Positions 32,649-41,738 of a DNA stretch of 64,000 bases are shown here, piece after piece. The position numbers and the translations under genes were made by a program. Location: contig NKJD01000017.1 of NCBI GenBank assembly GCA_002256385.1, positions 1-64,000 on the forward strand. The letters are read 5' to 3'. Numbering within the stretch: position 1 is the first letter of the stretch; the number at the start of each line of letters is the position of its first letter. Source of the DNA: Flavobacterium sp. BFFFF2 (GTDB taxonomy: Bacteria > Bacteroidota > Bacteroidia > Flavobacteriales > Flavobacteriaceae). A model generated the notes under the pieces. That model had not been told where the DNA came from. It did not search any database and saw only the letters and a program-made list of their open reading frames with translations.

Positions 32649-34187
32649 TTAATCGTGAAGTGTATTAATTTTTTTGTCCAAATAAATCATGCCAATAACA
32701 AAACAAACGGCGGCTATCACAATGGGATACCACAAGCCTTCTAAGTAGAACTCGGGGTTTCCGGCATCTTTAGACGTAGTGACCAAATAGGTTGAAATGG
32801 CGGGCAACAAGCCCCCAAATATACCATTCCCCACATGATACGGCAGCGACATGGACGTATATCTGATTTTAACTGGGAACATTTCCACCAAAAAGGCGGC
32901 AATCGGGCCATACACCATCGTGACGAAAATTACCTGGATAAACACCATCAAAATCAGGAATCCATTGGCACCATCGCCCAATTTCTTTGACACTTTGGTT
33001 TCCATTTTATCTTTGCCTTTGTCATCTTTCATCACCACGCCTTTTTCAAAGTGAATGGTTTTGATTTCCTCCAAAGTAGTGCCGTCGGTGTAGGCTTTGT
33101 TGGTGGTATAAATGGAATCGAGGTGGGTGGCATCTACTTCTTTCATGGATGGTTCCACTTTGATTTTCTCCACTATTTCTTGTTTTAAGGCCACATCGGT
33201 GTGTTGGTACATCGCTTTATAAATGGGACGGTAGCAAAAAATAGCCAATAACAACCCGGACATCATAATCATTTTACGGCCAATTTTATCGCTCAACCAG
33301 CCAAAAACCACAAAGAAAGGCGTGGCGAACAACAGGGCAATCCCCAGCAACGTATCTACCTCTGACGATTCGACATTCATCACTGTTTTCATGAAGTTCA
33401 TGGCGTAAAACTGTCCGGTATACCACACAACCCCCTGCCCCATCGTGGCACCAAATAAGGCCAGCAACACAAATTTGAGGTTGTATTTGTTTCCAAAACT
33501 TTCTTTGAGTGGATTGGTACTGGTTTTGCCTTCTGATTTGGCTTTGGCAAACACCGGCGATTCGTGCATGCTTTTGCGGATCATATACGAAACAAGCACC
33601 ATTAAGATGGAAACCCAAAATGGAATCCGCCAGCCCCAGTCTTCAAAAGCTTCTTTTGACATGGCTCCTTTGGTTAAAAGGATGACCATCAGCGACACAA
33701 ACAAACCAATCGTAGCGGTTGTTTGTATCCACGAAGTCCAATAACCCCGTTTGTTGCGCGGCGCATGTTCTGCCACATAAGTAGCTGCCCCACCGTATTC
33801 ACCGCCCAACGCCAAGCCTTGCAACAGCCTCAGGAGCAGCACCAGCAACGGCGCCAAAAACCCGATTTGATCATAACTCGGAATGCACCCAATTAAAAAG
33901 GTGGCACCTCCCATAAGCAATAGCGTAACCATAAACGTGTATTTACGGCCAATCAAATCGCCCAATCGCCCAAAGAATAAGGCACCAAAAGGGCGTACGA
34001 CAAATCCGGCAGCAAAAGTGGCCAAGGTCGATAAAAAGGCTGCGGTTGGGTTGTCAGACGGAAAAAACTTGGTTGAGATCACCACGGCTAAGCTTCCGAA
34101 GATGTAAAAGTCGTACCATTCAATGAGCGTGCCCACCGAAGAAGCCGAAATGACTTTCCAAATGTTGTTGGTTTCAGTTTTGTTCAT
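32649..34187 (-). CDS. MFS permease, metabolite:H+ symporter (MHS) type
   Basis: The 512-residue product has ~12 TM segments. MFS signature GRLGDLIGRKYTFM lies after TM2, RLLQGLALGGEYGGAATYVA at TM4 (typical for MHS members such as ProP/KgtP-like carriers), and WLSDKIGRKMIMM in the second half. A soluble insert of ~80 residues (about 330-410; Lys/Glu/Asp-rich) interrupts the second half. It is not usual for E. coli members but is seen in Bacteroidota ones. Its place beside a porin and CoA-ligases suggests import of a short carboxylate; the substrate is inferred from context. Confidence 0.9.
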   Translation of the reverse strand: MNKTETNNIWKVISASSVGTLIEWYDFYIFGSLAVVISTKFFPSDNPTAAFLSTLATFAAGFVVRPFGALFFGRLGDLIGRKYTFMVTLLLMGGATFLIGCIPSYDQIGFLAPLLVLLLRLLQGLALGGEYGGAATYVAEHAPRNKRGYWTSWIQTTATIGLFVSLMVILLTKGAMSKEAFEDWGWRIPFWVSILMVLVSYMIRKSMHESPVFAKAKSEGKTSTNPLKESFGNKYNLKFVLLALFGATMGQGVVWYTGQFYAMNFMKTVMNVESSEVDTLLGIALLFATPFFVVFGWLSDKIGRKMIMMSGLLLAIFCYRPIYKAMYQHTDVALKQEIVEKIKVEPSMKEVDATHLDSIYTTNKAYTDGTTLEEIKTIHFEKGVVMKDDKGKDKMETKVSKKLGDGANGFLILMVFIQVIFVTMVYGPIAAFLVEMFPVKIRYTSMSLPYHVGNGIFGGLLPAISTYLVTTSKDAGNPEFYLEGLWYPIVIAAVCFVIGMIYLDKKINTLHD

Positions 34188-34212
34188 ACAATATATATTT
34201 AATTAGGTTGGT

Positions 34213-35514
34213 TTAAAATGAATACATGCACAAGATAAGAAAACGAACGTTTCCAACAAGCTGCAAATGATTATTGCCAATGGCGCCATTGCCAATGACA
34301 TCGCCCCACAAGGCCGAAGTGTATTCTACTTCGGGCGTAATGGAAAATTTATTTTGTTGGAAGCTGACCCGGCCTGACGTTCTAAAAACATGGTCAACCC
34401 CGCGTGTGCCCGTTGCGGAATAGCCCCGACCATACAATGTGTTAAAAGCATCTGCAGTTGATCCATCATTTTTGGTGTACCCAATAAATAAGCCAGGGGC
34501 AATGGCTTTTTTGGTGCTGTACAACTCGAACCAAAGGGCATGTACTTTGATGGGGTCGTAGGTTTCAACCCCGCCCACATGATTGGTTCCAGCATAGCCA
34601 CCCAACATCACCATGTTGTATGTATTGCCGCCATAAATGCCATAGGCTTTGATGCCAAATTGGTCATTGGCATATTTAAAATAACCATATACCGATTGGC
34701 TGTTTACTTTTTCGGAGGTGGCCAATCCATTTGATTTTGACAATGGTTGCATTGATTTAAATTCAAAGCCTGCGCCCGCAAACCAATGCCCTTTTTTATA
34801 TTGCATTTGGGCATTCAAAGAAGGAATGGGCGAATTGATGGACGCTGAATTCTGTGACAAATCTGAATTGGTTGGGGCCGTACCAATCACTGTGGGTGTG
34901 GTAAACTCACGCTCTTTGTAGGCGGTAAAAATGGCGGTCACATGCGGGTTCACATGCCATTTGAAGCGTGCTTGAGTTGACCACCCAAACGGATTAAATA
35001 AAATACCCGTATTAAAATTGGCCACGCCAGGCATCACCTCTGGAATAAAGGTCGGATACCAGGTTTGCCCCAACAGCACGCCCGTTTTTTTCCAATCGAG
35101 GTTTACAAAGGCATGACGCAACCGAAATAAACCAATGGTTGATTCGGTATTGCCAAAAAAGTCGCCTTCTAAGGTGCCATTTACTTTGGCGCCCCATACA
35201 TCGGGCCCTTTTACCTTTACACCAAACTTGGTGGTAATGGACAAAAAGTTGTAAGCGCCTGCCTTGTTGATGTCGGTGCCGTTGGCGTCTAATGATTCGT
35301 CTAAAGGATACAAATCTAAATTGTATTCGCGCACTTGTGCCATTTTACGGGTGTCGCCCATATAATCGGTTCTAATGGAACCATACACCGTGGTTTCCCA
35401 GTCTTTGGCTGGCGCAGCAGGTGCCGTGTTACTAGCTGTGGCCGCAGGCTGCGATTGGTTTTGAGCAAAACCTGTTAACATGCTCAGACATAAAAAAAGG
35501 AATTGATTTTTCAT
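34213..35514 (-). CDS. Outer-membrane porin-like beta-barrel
   Basis: The 433-residue product has a signal peptide (MKNQFLFLCLSMLTGFAQN), an Ala/Pro-rich linker and then beta strands. Recognisable parts are WETTVYGSIRTDYMGDTRK, NFLSITTKFGVKVKGPDVWG, TLEGDFFG, LRHAFVNLDWKKTGVLLGQTW (split by context) and FSITPEVEYTSALWG near the end. The pattern resembles DcaP/trimeric porin-like proteins that pass small organic acids. It is 25 bp upstream of the MHS permease gene, so outer- and inner-membrane passage would be co-expressed. Confidence 0.82.
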   Translation of the reverse strand: MKNQFLFLCLSMLTGFAQNQSQPAATASNTAPAAPAKDWETTVYGSIRTDYMGDTRKMAQVREYNLDLYPLDESLDANGTDINKAGAYNFLSITTKFGVKVKGPDVWGAKVNGTLEGDFFGNTESTIGLFRLRHAFVNLDWKKTGVLLGQTWYPTFIPEVMPGVANFNTGILFNPFGWSTQARFKWHVNPHVTAIFTAYKEREFTTPTVIGTAPTNSDLSQNSASINSPIPSLNAQMQYKKGHWFAGAGFEFKSMQPLSKSNGLATSEKVNSQSVYGYFKYANDQFGIKAYGIYGGNTYNMVMLGGYAGTNHVGGVETYDPIKVHALWFELYSTKKAIAPGLFIGYTKNDGSTADAFNTLYGRGYSATGTRGVDHVFRTSGRVSFQQNKFSITPEVEYTSALWGDVIGNGAIGNNHLQLVGNVRFLILCMYSF

Positions 35515-35613
35515 GGTTGGTGGTTTTAGTTAATCGCTTTGTTTGTGAAAGCGAAGTTGGACATAAACCCCATTGCAAAAAAATCAACTATATATATTTG
35601 TTAAGTGTATAGT

Positions 35614-36033
35614 TTATTCTTTAAATCGTTCCCATTTAATGAGCATGAATTTGTCGCCCAGTTCAGTAATAATCATGCCTGCGCCCGACAATTGGTTTTT
35701 TTGCGCCAGATACTCCACCAACTCGCTGTGGTTGAAAATTTTATAAGTTGGGTGGTATTGAGTTTGTACGGGACGCACCAATTTATGCGCTTTTACCCAA
35801 GAGCTGATGGTGACATGCGATACACCTAAAATTCGCTCAATTTCGCGGTAACTCAAGCCCTCCATATACAATTGCAACGCTTTGACAACATAATACGAAT
35901 CAATGCGCTTACCCAGCTTGTTAACCGTAAAAAAGTAGTTACAAGCCTTGCATTGAAAGCGTTGTCGCTCGTTGACAACGCCGCTTTTCACCACTTGATT
36001 ACTTTGGCAGCGTGGACATACATTCTGATCCAT
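35614..36033 (-). CDS. InsA-like zinc-ribbon/HTH protein, likely domesticated regulator
   Basis: The product has 139 residues from ATG 36033 (an upstream start at 36096 would translate a direct repeat). The N-terminal zinc ribbon has CPRCQSNQVVKSG and then RFQCKACNYFF, giving a CxxC...CxxC pattern as in IS1 InsA. An HTH follows with LQLYMEGLSYREIERILGVS and HVTISSWVKAHK. The C-terminal ~50 residues (SELVEYLAQKNQLSGAGMII, ending LIKWERF) are not transposase catalytic sequence. No inverted repeats or second transposase frame are present. At the head of the carboxylate cluster it may be its transcription regulator; this is inference. Confidence 0.75.
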   Translation of the reverse strand: MDQNVCPRCQSNQVVKSGVVNERQRFQCKACNYFFTVNKLGKRIDSYYVVKALQLYMEGLSYREIERILGVSHVTISSWVKAHKLVRPVQTQYHPTYKIFNHSELVEYLAQKNQLSGAGMIITELGDKFMLIKWERFKE

Positions 36034-36069
36034 ATATAGCAAATTAGCATAAATATAGCAAATTAGCAT
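36034..36069 (-). promoter_or_regulatory. 17-bp direct repeat just upstream of the InsA-like gene
   Basis: ATATAGCAAATTAGCAT occurs at 36034-36050 and 36053-36069, a 19-bp period. It immediately precedes the chosen start codon. Two near-identical tandem sites before a DNA-binding protein gene suggest an autoregulatory operator. Confidence 0.6.
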
Positions 36070-36096
36070 CATTTTTTGGAAACACACAAAAAACAA

Positions 36097-36715
36097 ACCA
36101 TTTATTTTAATAGTTCGTTATTTTGAAAGCATATTGTTGAGGTTTGTTTAATTGAGTTTGTAAAGTGGGAAAGTGAAATGTTTGTAAAGTTTGTAAAGTT
36201 TGCATGTTGAAAGTTGGAAAGTCGAAAGTCGAAAGTCGAAAGCCGGGTGTTTGTTGTGAAATGTGAAATGTGAATTGTGACCCGAGAACCATCGGAACGA
36301 ATGGTTCGAACGGAGCGAAGCTAAATGTGAATTGTTGAATGTTGAATGTTGAAGGTTAAATGTTGAATGTGAAATGTGACCCGAGGCCCAAGGGGCCGAA
36401 CGGAGCATTTGAAATTAAAAGGAGACCCGAGACCGAAGGTCGAACTGTATGGAGCGAAGCGTAATAAAAGCCCAGTGGGCTTCGGGTACGCGAGCTTTAG
36501 CTCGCCAAAACAAACCTGAAACCTGACCCGAGACCCGAAGGGGCGAACGGTGCGAAGCAAAACCTTAAACCTTAAACCTTAAACCTTAAACCTTAAACCT
36601 TAAACCTTAAACCTTAAACCTTAAACCTTAAACCTTAAACCTGACCCGAGACCCGAAGGGGCGAACGGTCCGAAGGAAAACTTGAAACTTGAAACTGAAA
36701 ACCTGAAACCCCTAT
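36097..36715. repeat. Intergenic repeat region: five GACCCGAG hairpin modules and a TTAAACC array
   Basis: No gene. Five modules GACCCGAG-hairpin-CGAACGG start at 36279, 36378, 36424, 36525 and 36643. They alternate with degenerate 7-bp runs (GTCGAAA, GTGAAAT, GTTGAAT) and a TTAAACC array of ~11 units (36560-36642). The module at 36424 continues into the full composite element. Confidence 0.85.
36424..36505 (+). repeat. Composite three-hairpin element, copy 3
   Basis: Hairpin 1 is GACC-GAA-GGTC after GACCCGA. Then CGAACTGTATGGAGCGAAGC leads to hairpin 2, AAGCCCAGTGGGCTT (36468-36482). After CGGGTAC comes hairpin 3, GCGAGC-TTTA-GCTCGC (36490-36505). Confidence 0.8.
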
Positions 36716-38299
36716 TTAAGGAAGATAAGAATAAGCCCCCAAATCGGGCGGGTTATTCCGATTCCGATTCAAAATATCTGCTGTCGTATTAGGTAATACA
36801 ACACCTTTGCCAATGGCTCCGGAATTGGAATCGATTTGGAACGGATGGTTTTTGGTGTTTTTAAATCTTGGATTTAAGTTGGTGAGGTTCCCAAAGGTGT
36901 TGTTGTCCGCCAGAAAGATGTACATTGGTGGAAATACAGGGGTGTAACTGTAAAATTTAAATAGACAATGGTCAAAATTAAAGGTAAAGGCATTTGCCTC
37001 GGCTTTTGATAAATATACTTCTTGTGAATTATTGCCGTAAAAAATACAATTGGTAAACGACGCTTGGGTTAAATCAAAAGGTTTGATTTCGGTAGACGAA
37101 ATTTGAAGGTAGTTATTAAGCGTGAGCGCCACTTGTTTAGAGCTGGGCCATGTATTGTTGAATGTCGATTGCTCAAAACGATACGAACCGCCCATAGTGC
37201 AAGCCAATGATGACTGACCGGCATCGCCCACCACTACGTTTGTGCCCGTAACGGCAGCTTTTCGCGCCAAAATCCCCACATTGGTCGATTGGTAAATTTG
37301 CACATTTTTCAGGGTCACTTTTGGGATGCCAGGATCAGTAATGGTGGCATAGTTTTGAATCAACAAGCCAACGGTGGCATTTTTAATGGTCAAATGATGT
37401 AAGATATTGTCCGATTCTTGCGACAGCATCATCACGGTTCCCCACTGACCAGGCACATCGGCAAAATCGGTTTCTAGGCGATCCCCTTGAAAAATCACTT
37501 CTTTTGTTAAGTCTTTAGGGTCATTGGCTGGCGGCGCTTCTCCGTTTACTTTGATATGCCCATTTTTGGCAACAATCAAACCAGCATCAGCATGAAAATG
37601 GACCCGAGCACCAGGATCCACAACCAAGGTTTTGCCATCGGGCACTTGGGCGTAGCCGTATATCACGTAGGGTTTGCCAGCCGTCCAATGCAATTCGTCG
37701 CCATTCACTGGGTCGGCGGGGTCTAATGGTGAGCCATAGTAAATTTTATTTTTTCCCTCATCGTCCAAGCCCAAGCTGATGCCTTCGTAGGTTGTGGAAG
37801 TGATCCGTTTTGGGTATATAAAATAAGCATCCTGAATGAGTGTCACCAAATCTACTTTCTGGTAATCGGTGTCGGTGCCAAACTGAATTTGATCGGTATA
37901 TAAAAAATCTGTCGGGTTGGCATCTGTGATTCTGGCGGTTACTTCTACCATCACATACAAACTGTCTTTGGCCAAAACTTCCACATTACGGAACGTTTTG
38001 CCATCGCCCAAGCCATCGTTGTTGATGTCTTCGCCTGTGAGGCCATCTACCATCAATCGGAATTTGGAGTCATTGCCTTTGCCTAACGCAATTAAAGGAA
38101 TGGAAATGTCGTCATTGGAGGTGTTGTACACCCGCAATCGGTAGGTACTGGATCCGATTTGTGAAAAAACAGTGTCGAGGTACACCGTGGTTTTTGAAAA
38201 CCTTAGTTGCCCGACGCTGGGTGTAAATGAAAAATCGGTACGGCACGAAACCAACAATAAACCCATCATGAGGAATGCCCCCAACAAGTACTTTGACAT
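36716..38299 (-). CDS. Large lipoprotein with right-handed beta-helix-like region
   Basis: The 527-residue product has a lipoprotein signal with lipobox LLVSC (Cys19). The middle part (about 180-480) has repeated short strands and Asn/Gly turns, with phrases such as VIYGYAQVPDGKTLVVDPGA, LLIQNYATI and VTLKNVQIYQSTNVGIL. This is the pattern of parallel beta-helix proteins of the pectate-lyase-like class. It ends in NPPDLGAYSYLP, a tail common in surface proteins of this group. It is probably anchored in the outer membrane. No catalytic residues could be assigned. It is encoded divergently from oxyR. Confidence 0.85.
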   Translation of the reverse strand: MSKYLLGAFLMMGLLLVSCRTDFSFTPSVGQLRFSKTTVYLDTVFSQIGSSTYRLRVYNTSNDDISIPLIALGKGNDSKFRLMVDGLTGEDINNDGLGDGKTFRNVEVLAKDSLYVMVEVTARITDANPTDFLYTDQIQFGTDTDYQKVDLVTLIQDAYFIYPKRITSTTYEGISLGLDDEGKNKIYYGSPLDPADPVNGDELHWTAGKPYVIYGYAQVPDGKTLVVDPGARVHFHADAGLIVAKNGHIKVNGEAPPANDPKDLTKEVIFQGDRLETDFADVPGQWGTVMMLSQESDNILHHLTIKNATVGLLIQNYATITDPGIPKVTLKNVQIYQSTNVGILARKAAVTGTNVVVGDAGQSSLACTMGGSYRFEQSTFNNTWPSSKQVALTLNNYLQISSTEIKPFDLTQASFTNCIFYGNNSQEVYLSKAEANAFTFNFDHCLFKFYSYTPVFPPMYIFLADNNTFGNLTNLNPRFKNTKNHPFQIDSNSGAIGKGVVLPNTTADILNRNRNNPPDLGAYSYLP

Positions 38300-38682
38300 A
38301 AATTGGTATTTGGGGTAAAAGTAAAAAATAAATTGGCGTTTTCCTGAAAATTAACAGCATTGGTTTACTGCTGTTTAGCGATTTTTATGGTAAATTATGT
38401 CCGTCAAAAGGCAGGTTTTGTTTCTGAATTTAAAATGGAAATCATAAAAAAATACACAGCAAAAACAGATTCAGTATAAATTAAATTGATAGTTTTGTCA
38501 TTGAAGTGATTTAGACTTATTTCAATTGGCTGCAAAATGGTCTTTTCGCCCCGGATTTCAGCTTTTTATTATTCCGTAGCGCTGCTATGCAATGCAAAAA
38601 AGTTAAAATCTGGAACAAAAATCCTCATTTTTCGCTTCAATCAAATAAGTCTAAAGCACTTCATTGTAAAAATCACTTTTTC
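38300..38682. other. Divergent intergenic region upstream of oxyR
   Basis: It holds a 7-bp inverted repeat (AACAGCA / TGCTGTT, 38353-38375) and a -7-like TAGTTTTG at 38490-38497 without a well-spaced TTG. In-frame codons before the oxyR ATG (from 38587) are rejected because LysR proteins begin at the MTITQLHYIL segment. No other gene seen. Confidence 0.6.
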
Positions 38683-39621
38683 ATGACGATTACCCAATTG
38701 CACTATATTTTAGCGATAGCTGAATACAAGAATTTTACCCTTGCTGCCGAAAAATGTTTTGTCACGCAACCAACGCTCAGTATGCAGGTGCTCAAGATTG
38801 AAGAAGAATTGGGCATCCAAATTTTTGACCGCAGCAAAAAGCCAATTCAATTAACGGCCATTGGGGAAAAAATTGTGCTGCAGGCCAAAAATATTGTCAA
38901 CGAAGCGCAGCGGATTCAAGACATCGTAGAGCAGCAAAAAGGCTTTATTGGTGGTGAATTCCGCATCGGTATCATCCCCACGGTGATGCCTACTTTGTTG
39001 CCCATGTTTTTAAATACGTTTATTAAAAGGTATCCGAAAATTGAATTGCTGATCGAGGAGTTGACCACCCATGAAATTATTGAAAAACTAAAAAATGGCC
39101 ATTTAGACGCGGCCATTGCAGCCACGCCACTGCAAGAAGATAAGATCAAAGAAGTGGTTTTGTATTATGAGCCGTTTGTGGCTTATGTGCCCGAAAGTCA
39201 TGGTTTATTCAAAGAAAAGAACATCAAAGTAGACGAACTGCAGTTAGAAGAGTTGTTGTTGTTGCAAGACGGCCATTGTTTCAGAGATGGGATTCTTAAT
39301 TTATGCCAAGGTCAACAACGCAGTTTTCAGCATTTCCGCATTGAAAGTGGCAGCTTTGAAACCTTAATCAAATTGGCTGATGAAGGCTTGGGCATGACCT
39401 TGTTGCCCTATTTGCACACCCTTGATTTGCCCGAAAAACGCAAAGCCAAACTGCGGTATTTTACCGAACCACAACCTGCACGCGAAGTGAGTCTCATTTA
39501 CCCCAAAAACGAACTCAAAATTCACATCATTGATGCACTACGGCAAACCATCAGTGGCATTGTCAAAGGCGCCATTGCTTTTCAGGACGTGAAAATTATC
39601 AGTCCCATTTCAAAAAAATAA
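38683..39621 (+). CDS. oxyR: Hydrogen peroxide-sensing LysR regulator OxyR
   Basis: The product has 312 residues from ATG 38683. An N-terminal LysR winged HTH (QLHYILAIAEYKNFTLAAEK, then VTQPTLSMQVLKIEEELG) is followed by a substrate-binding-type regulatory domain. The redox cysteines fall at C199 and C208 in LLQDGHCFRDGILNLCQ, the same numbering as the E. coli OxyR pair, and GHCFRD is the peroxidatic site motif. On oxidation by H2O2 it should form the C199-C208 disulfide and activate peroxide defence genes. No catalase gene is adjacent. The DUF58 gene follows after 4 bases, so the two may be co-transcribed. Confidence 0.95.
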   Translation: MTITQLHYILAIAEYKNFTLAAEKCFVTQPTLSMQVLKIEEELGIQIFDRSKKPIQLTAIGEKIVLQAKNIVNEAQRIQDIVEQQKGFIGGEFRIGIIPTVMPTLLPMFLNTFIKRYPKIELLIEELTTHEIIEKLKNGHLDAAIAATPLQEDKIKEVVLYYEPFVAYVPESHGLFKEKNIKVDELQLEELLLLQDGHCFRDGILNLCQGQQRSFQHFRIESGSFETLIKLADEGLGMTLLPYLHTLDLPEKRKAKLRYFTEPQPAREVSLIYPKNELKIHIIDALRQTISGIVKGAIAFQDVKIISPISKK

Positions 39622-39625
39622 GTCG

Positions 39626-40966
39626 GTGAAGCGTTTCTTTTGGTTTTTAAGTTTATTTATAGCAACCCGCTTCTTGGTAGGCATGATTGCCTTGTCGGTC
39701 TTATTTTGTGTTTCTTTCTTTTATCCTGCCTTCTTTTTGTTTTGTCAACTGTTGGGTTGGACATGGATGCTGTTGCTGGCCATTGATTTGTTCCGATTGT
39801 ACAGTAAAAGCGACCTCCTTACCGCCGAACGGATCGCGCCCGAACGCCTGTCAAACGGCGATGACAATGCCATTAAAATAATTTTAAATAATAGCTCCAA
39901 GGTAGCGGCTCATTGTCGCATTTTTGACGAAACACCGGCGCAATTTCAACTCCGAAATTTGTCGTGGAACCGTTTTTTGACACCCAATGAACCCATTGAA
40001 ATTGGTTATTTTTTAAAGCCGGTGGCCCGAGGCATCTATTCATTTGGCCATGTCAATGTATTGATTCAAAGCCCATGGGGTTTTTTTGAACGTAAAATCG
40101 TAAGCGGAACGCCTATTGATTTGCCTTGTTACCCATCCTTTTTACATCTGGGGAAATATGAATTGCTGGTCAAAGGCCATGTGCGTGGTGCCAAAGGAAC
40201 CAAAAGGGTGCGTCATGCGGGCCAAACTTTAGAATTTGAACAAATTAAAGAATACGTATTGGGCGATGATTACCGCATGGTGAACTGGAAAGCAACTGCC
40301 AAGCGCAATAAGTTGATGATGAATCAATACCAAGACGAGCGCGCACGCCCTGTTTATATGCTGCTGGACATGGGCCGCGTCATGCAACTGCCTTTTGGCG
40401 GCATGACCTTGCTTGATTATGCCATTAATGCCACTTTGGCCTTAACGCAAACAGTGCTCAGTAAGCAAGACAAAGTGGGGATGCTAGGGTTTTCAAACCG
40501 GCAGTTGGCTTGGATCGAGGCCGAGAATAAAAGCACACAAATGCGCCGCATGATGAACCAGTTGTATCCGTTGCAAACCGATTTTAAAGAGAGCGATTAC
40601 AACCATTTATATGCACGACTACTGTTTTTAATTCCGCAGCGCAGTTTCCTGATGTTATTTACCAATTTTGAAACCTGGCAAGCATTGGAACGCCAATTGC
40701 CTTATTTGCAAGCCATCGCCAAGCGGCATTTGCTTATGGTCGTGTTTTTTGAAAATACCGAAATCGTAGATTTAAGTAACGAAAAACCTACCGGTTTAAA
40801 CAGCAGCATTCAGCAAGTCTTGGCCGAAAATATGGTGTCCGACAAACGACTCATCATCCGAAAATTGAGGCAATATGGCATCCGTGCCATGTTGACAACG
40901 CCCGAAAAGCTCACGATTAATGCCATTAATGCTTATTTAGACACCAAGTCAGAAGGCGTGGTGTAA
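39626..40966 (+). CDS. DUF58-domain membrane protein
   Basis: The 446-residue product starts with GTG. Two N-terminal TM segments (FFWFLSLFIATRFLVGMIAL and FYPAFFLFCQLLGWTWMLLL) precede a beta-rich region. The DUF58 core follows at ~195-250: GAKGTKRVRHAG, FEQIKEYVLGDDYRMVNWKA and NKLMMNQYQDERARPVYMLLD. A von Willebrand A-like fold follows. DUF58 proteins usually sit with a MoxR AAA ATPase and VWA proteins in a chaperone-like or envelope-stress locus. Here no MoxR gene is adjacent; it follows oxyR closely instead. Function unproven. Confidence 0.9.
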   Translation: MKRFFWFLSLFIATRFLVGMIALSVLFCVSFFYPAFFLFCQLLGWTWMLLLAIDLFRLYSKSDLLTAERIAPERLSNGDDNAIKIILNNSSKVAAHCRIFDETPAQFQLRNLSWNRFLTPNEPIEIGYFLKPVARGIYSFGHVNVLIQSPWGFFERKIVSGTPIDLPCYPSFLHLGKYELLVKGHVRGAKGTKRVRHAGQTLEFEQIKEYVLGDDYRMVNWKATAKRNKLMMNQYQDERARPVYMLLDMGRVMQLPFGGMTLLDYAINATLALTQTVLSKQDKVGMLGFSNRQLAWIEAENKSTQMRRMMNQLYPLQTDFKESDYNHLYARLLFLIPQRSFLMLFTNFETWQALERQLPYLQAIAKRHLLMVVFFENTEIVDLSNEKPTGLNSSIQQVLAENMVSDKRLIIRKLRQYGIRAMLTTPEKLTINAINAYLDTKSEGVV

Positions 40967-40978
40967 CTAGTTTCCATT

Positions 40979-41647
40979 TTACAAATGCTTCATTGCTTCC
41001 CGCACAGATAAAGGCGACAGTCCAGATTGTGGAATCCACTGCCGTACTAGTTCTGGATTGACTCTTGCGTATTCGCGCCATGCCCAGCCAATCGCTTTTC
41101 GGATGAAAAATTCTTTGTCGCCTTTAAAATGCAGACTTAAGGCTTTTAATAGTTCGACATCGGTTTTTGATTTGTAATCCAATTGAAAAATCAGGGTGCT
41201 GCGTTGCAACCAAAATTGATCGCTTGCCAAATAGGATTCTAGGATGAGGTCTCTTTTTTCGGGAAATTGTTGCAAATAGCCGCCCAAGCCGTATTTCGCC
41301 AATAAGTCAACGGTGTCCCACCAAGCATGTGTGGTCAGCAGCTCATAAATGAGGAGTTCGTCTGCAACTTCCCACTTGTTTTTTAGGTTTTTCACCAGCA
41401 AATCAACCGCGCAATAATGAAATTCCCGCTCTGGGAGTTGCCATAATGCCCGAACGATTGCCCGCACATTGTTTTTTATTTCTGGGGCATGCTGTTGGTT
41501 CCATACTTTTAAAATTCTTCTTCGAATGGGGGTTTGTATGCCTAAAAATGGGAAATTATATTTCATGTAAGCGGTCATGCCAACCGCCCGTTCTGCATCA
41601 GCTGCGGCATGAAGTGCACTGATTAAATCATTTATAATCGTTTTCAT
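40979..41647 (-). CDS. alkD: DNA alkylation repair protein (AlkD-like)
   Basis: The 222-residue, all-helical HEAT-like-repeat protein has the family segments YMKYNFPFLGIQTPIRRRI, WWDTVDLLAKYGLGGYL, FWLQRSTLIFQL and FFIRKAIGWAWREYARVNPE. AlkD glycosylases remove positively charged alkylated bases such as 3-methyladenine and 7-methylguanine without base flipping. The Trp-Asp (WWDTVD) and Arg (FWLQRS) residues correspond to the known active-site cleft. It is divergent from the MarR gene and convergent with the DUF58 gene. Confidence 0.93.
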   Translation of the reverse strand: MKTIINDLISALHAAADAERAVGMTAYMKYNFPFLGIQTPIRRRILKVWNQQHAPEIKNNVRAIVRALWQLPEREFHYCAVDLLVKNLKNKWEVADELLIYELLTTHAWWDTVDLLAKYGLGGYLQQFPEKRDLILESYLASDQFWLQRSTLIFQLDYKSKTDVELLKALSLHFKGDKEFFIRKAIGWAWREYARVNPELVRQWIPQSGLSPLSVREAMKHL

Positions 41648-41738
41648 TGATCCTTGACGTGTTAAGGTTTTATTAACAATTGTTTATATTTGTTACAGTA
41701 TTAACCACCCAAAAATAATTAAAAAAAAAATTTCTTTT

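Noticed and set aside
32649..34187. Frameshift or fusion suspected in the MFS gene because of a ~80-residue polar insert
   Set aside because: The frame is continuous and both halves keep MFS motifs; similar inserts are known in related Bacteroidota carriers.
35614..36096. Active IS1-type insertion sequence
   Set aside because: Only an InsA-like zinc ribbon and HTH are present; there is no DDE catalytic frame, no terminal inverted repeats and no target duplication.
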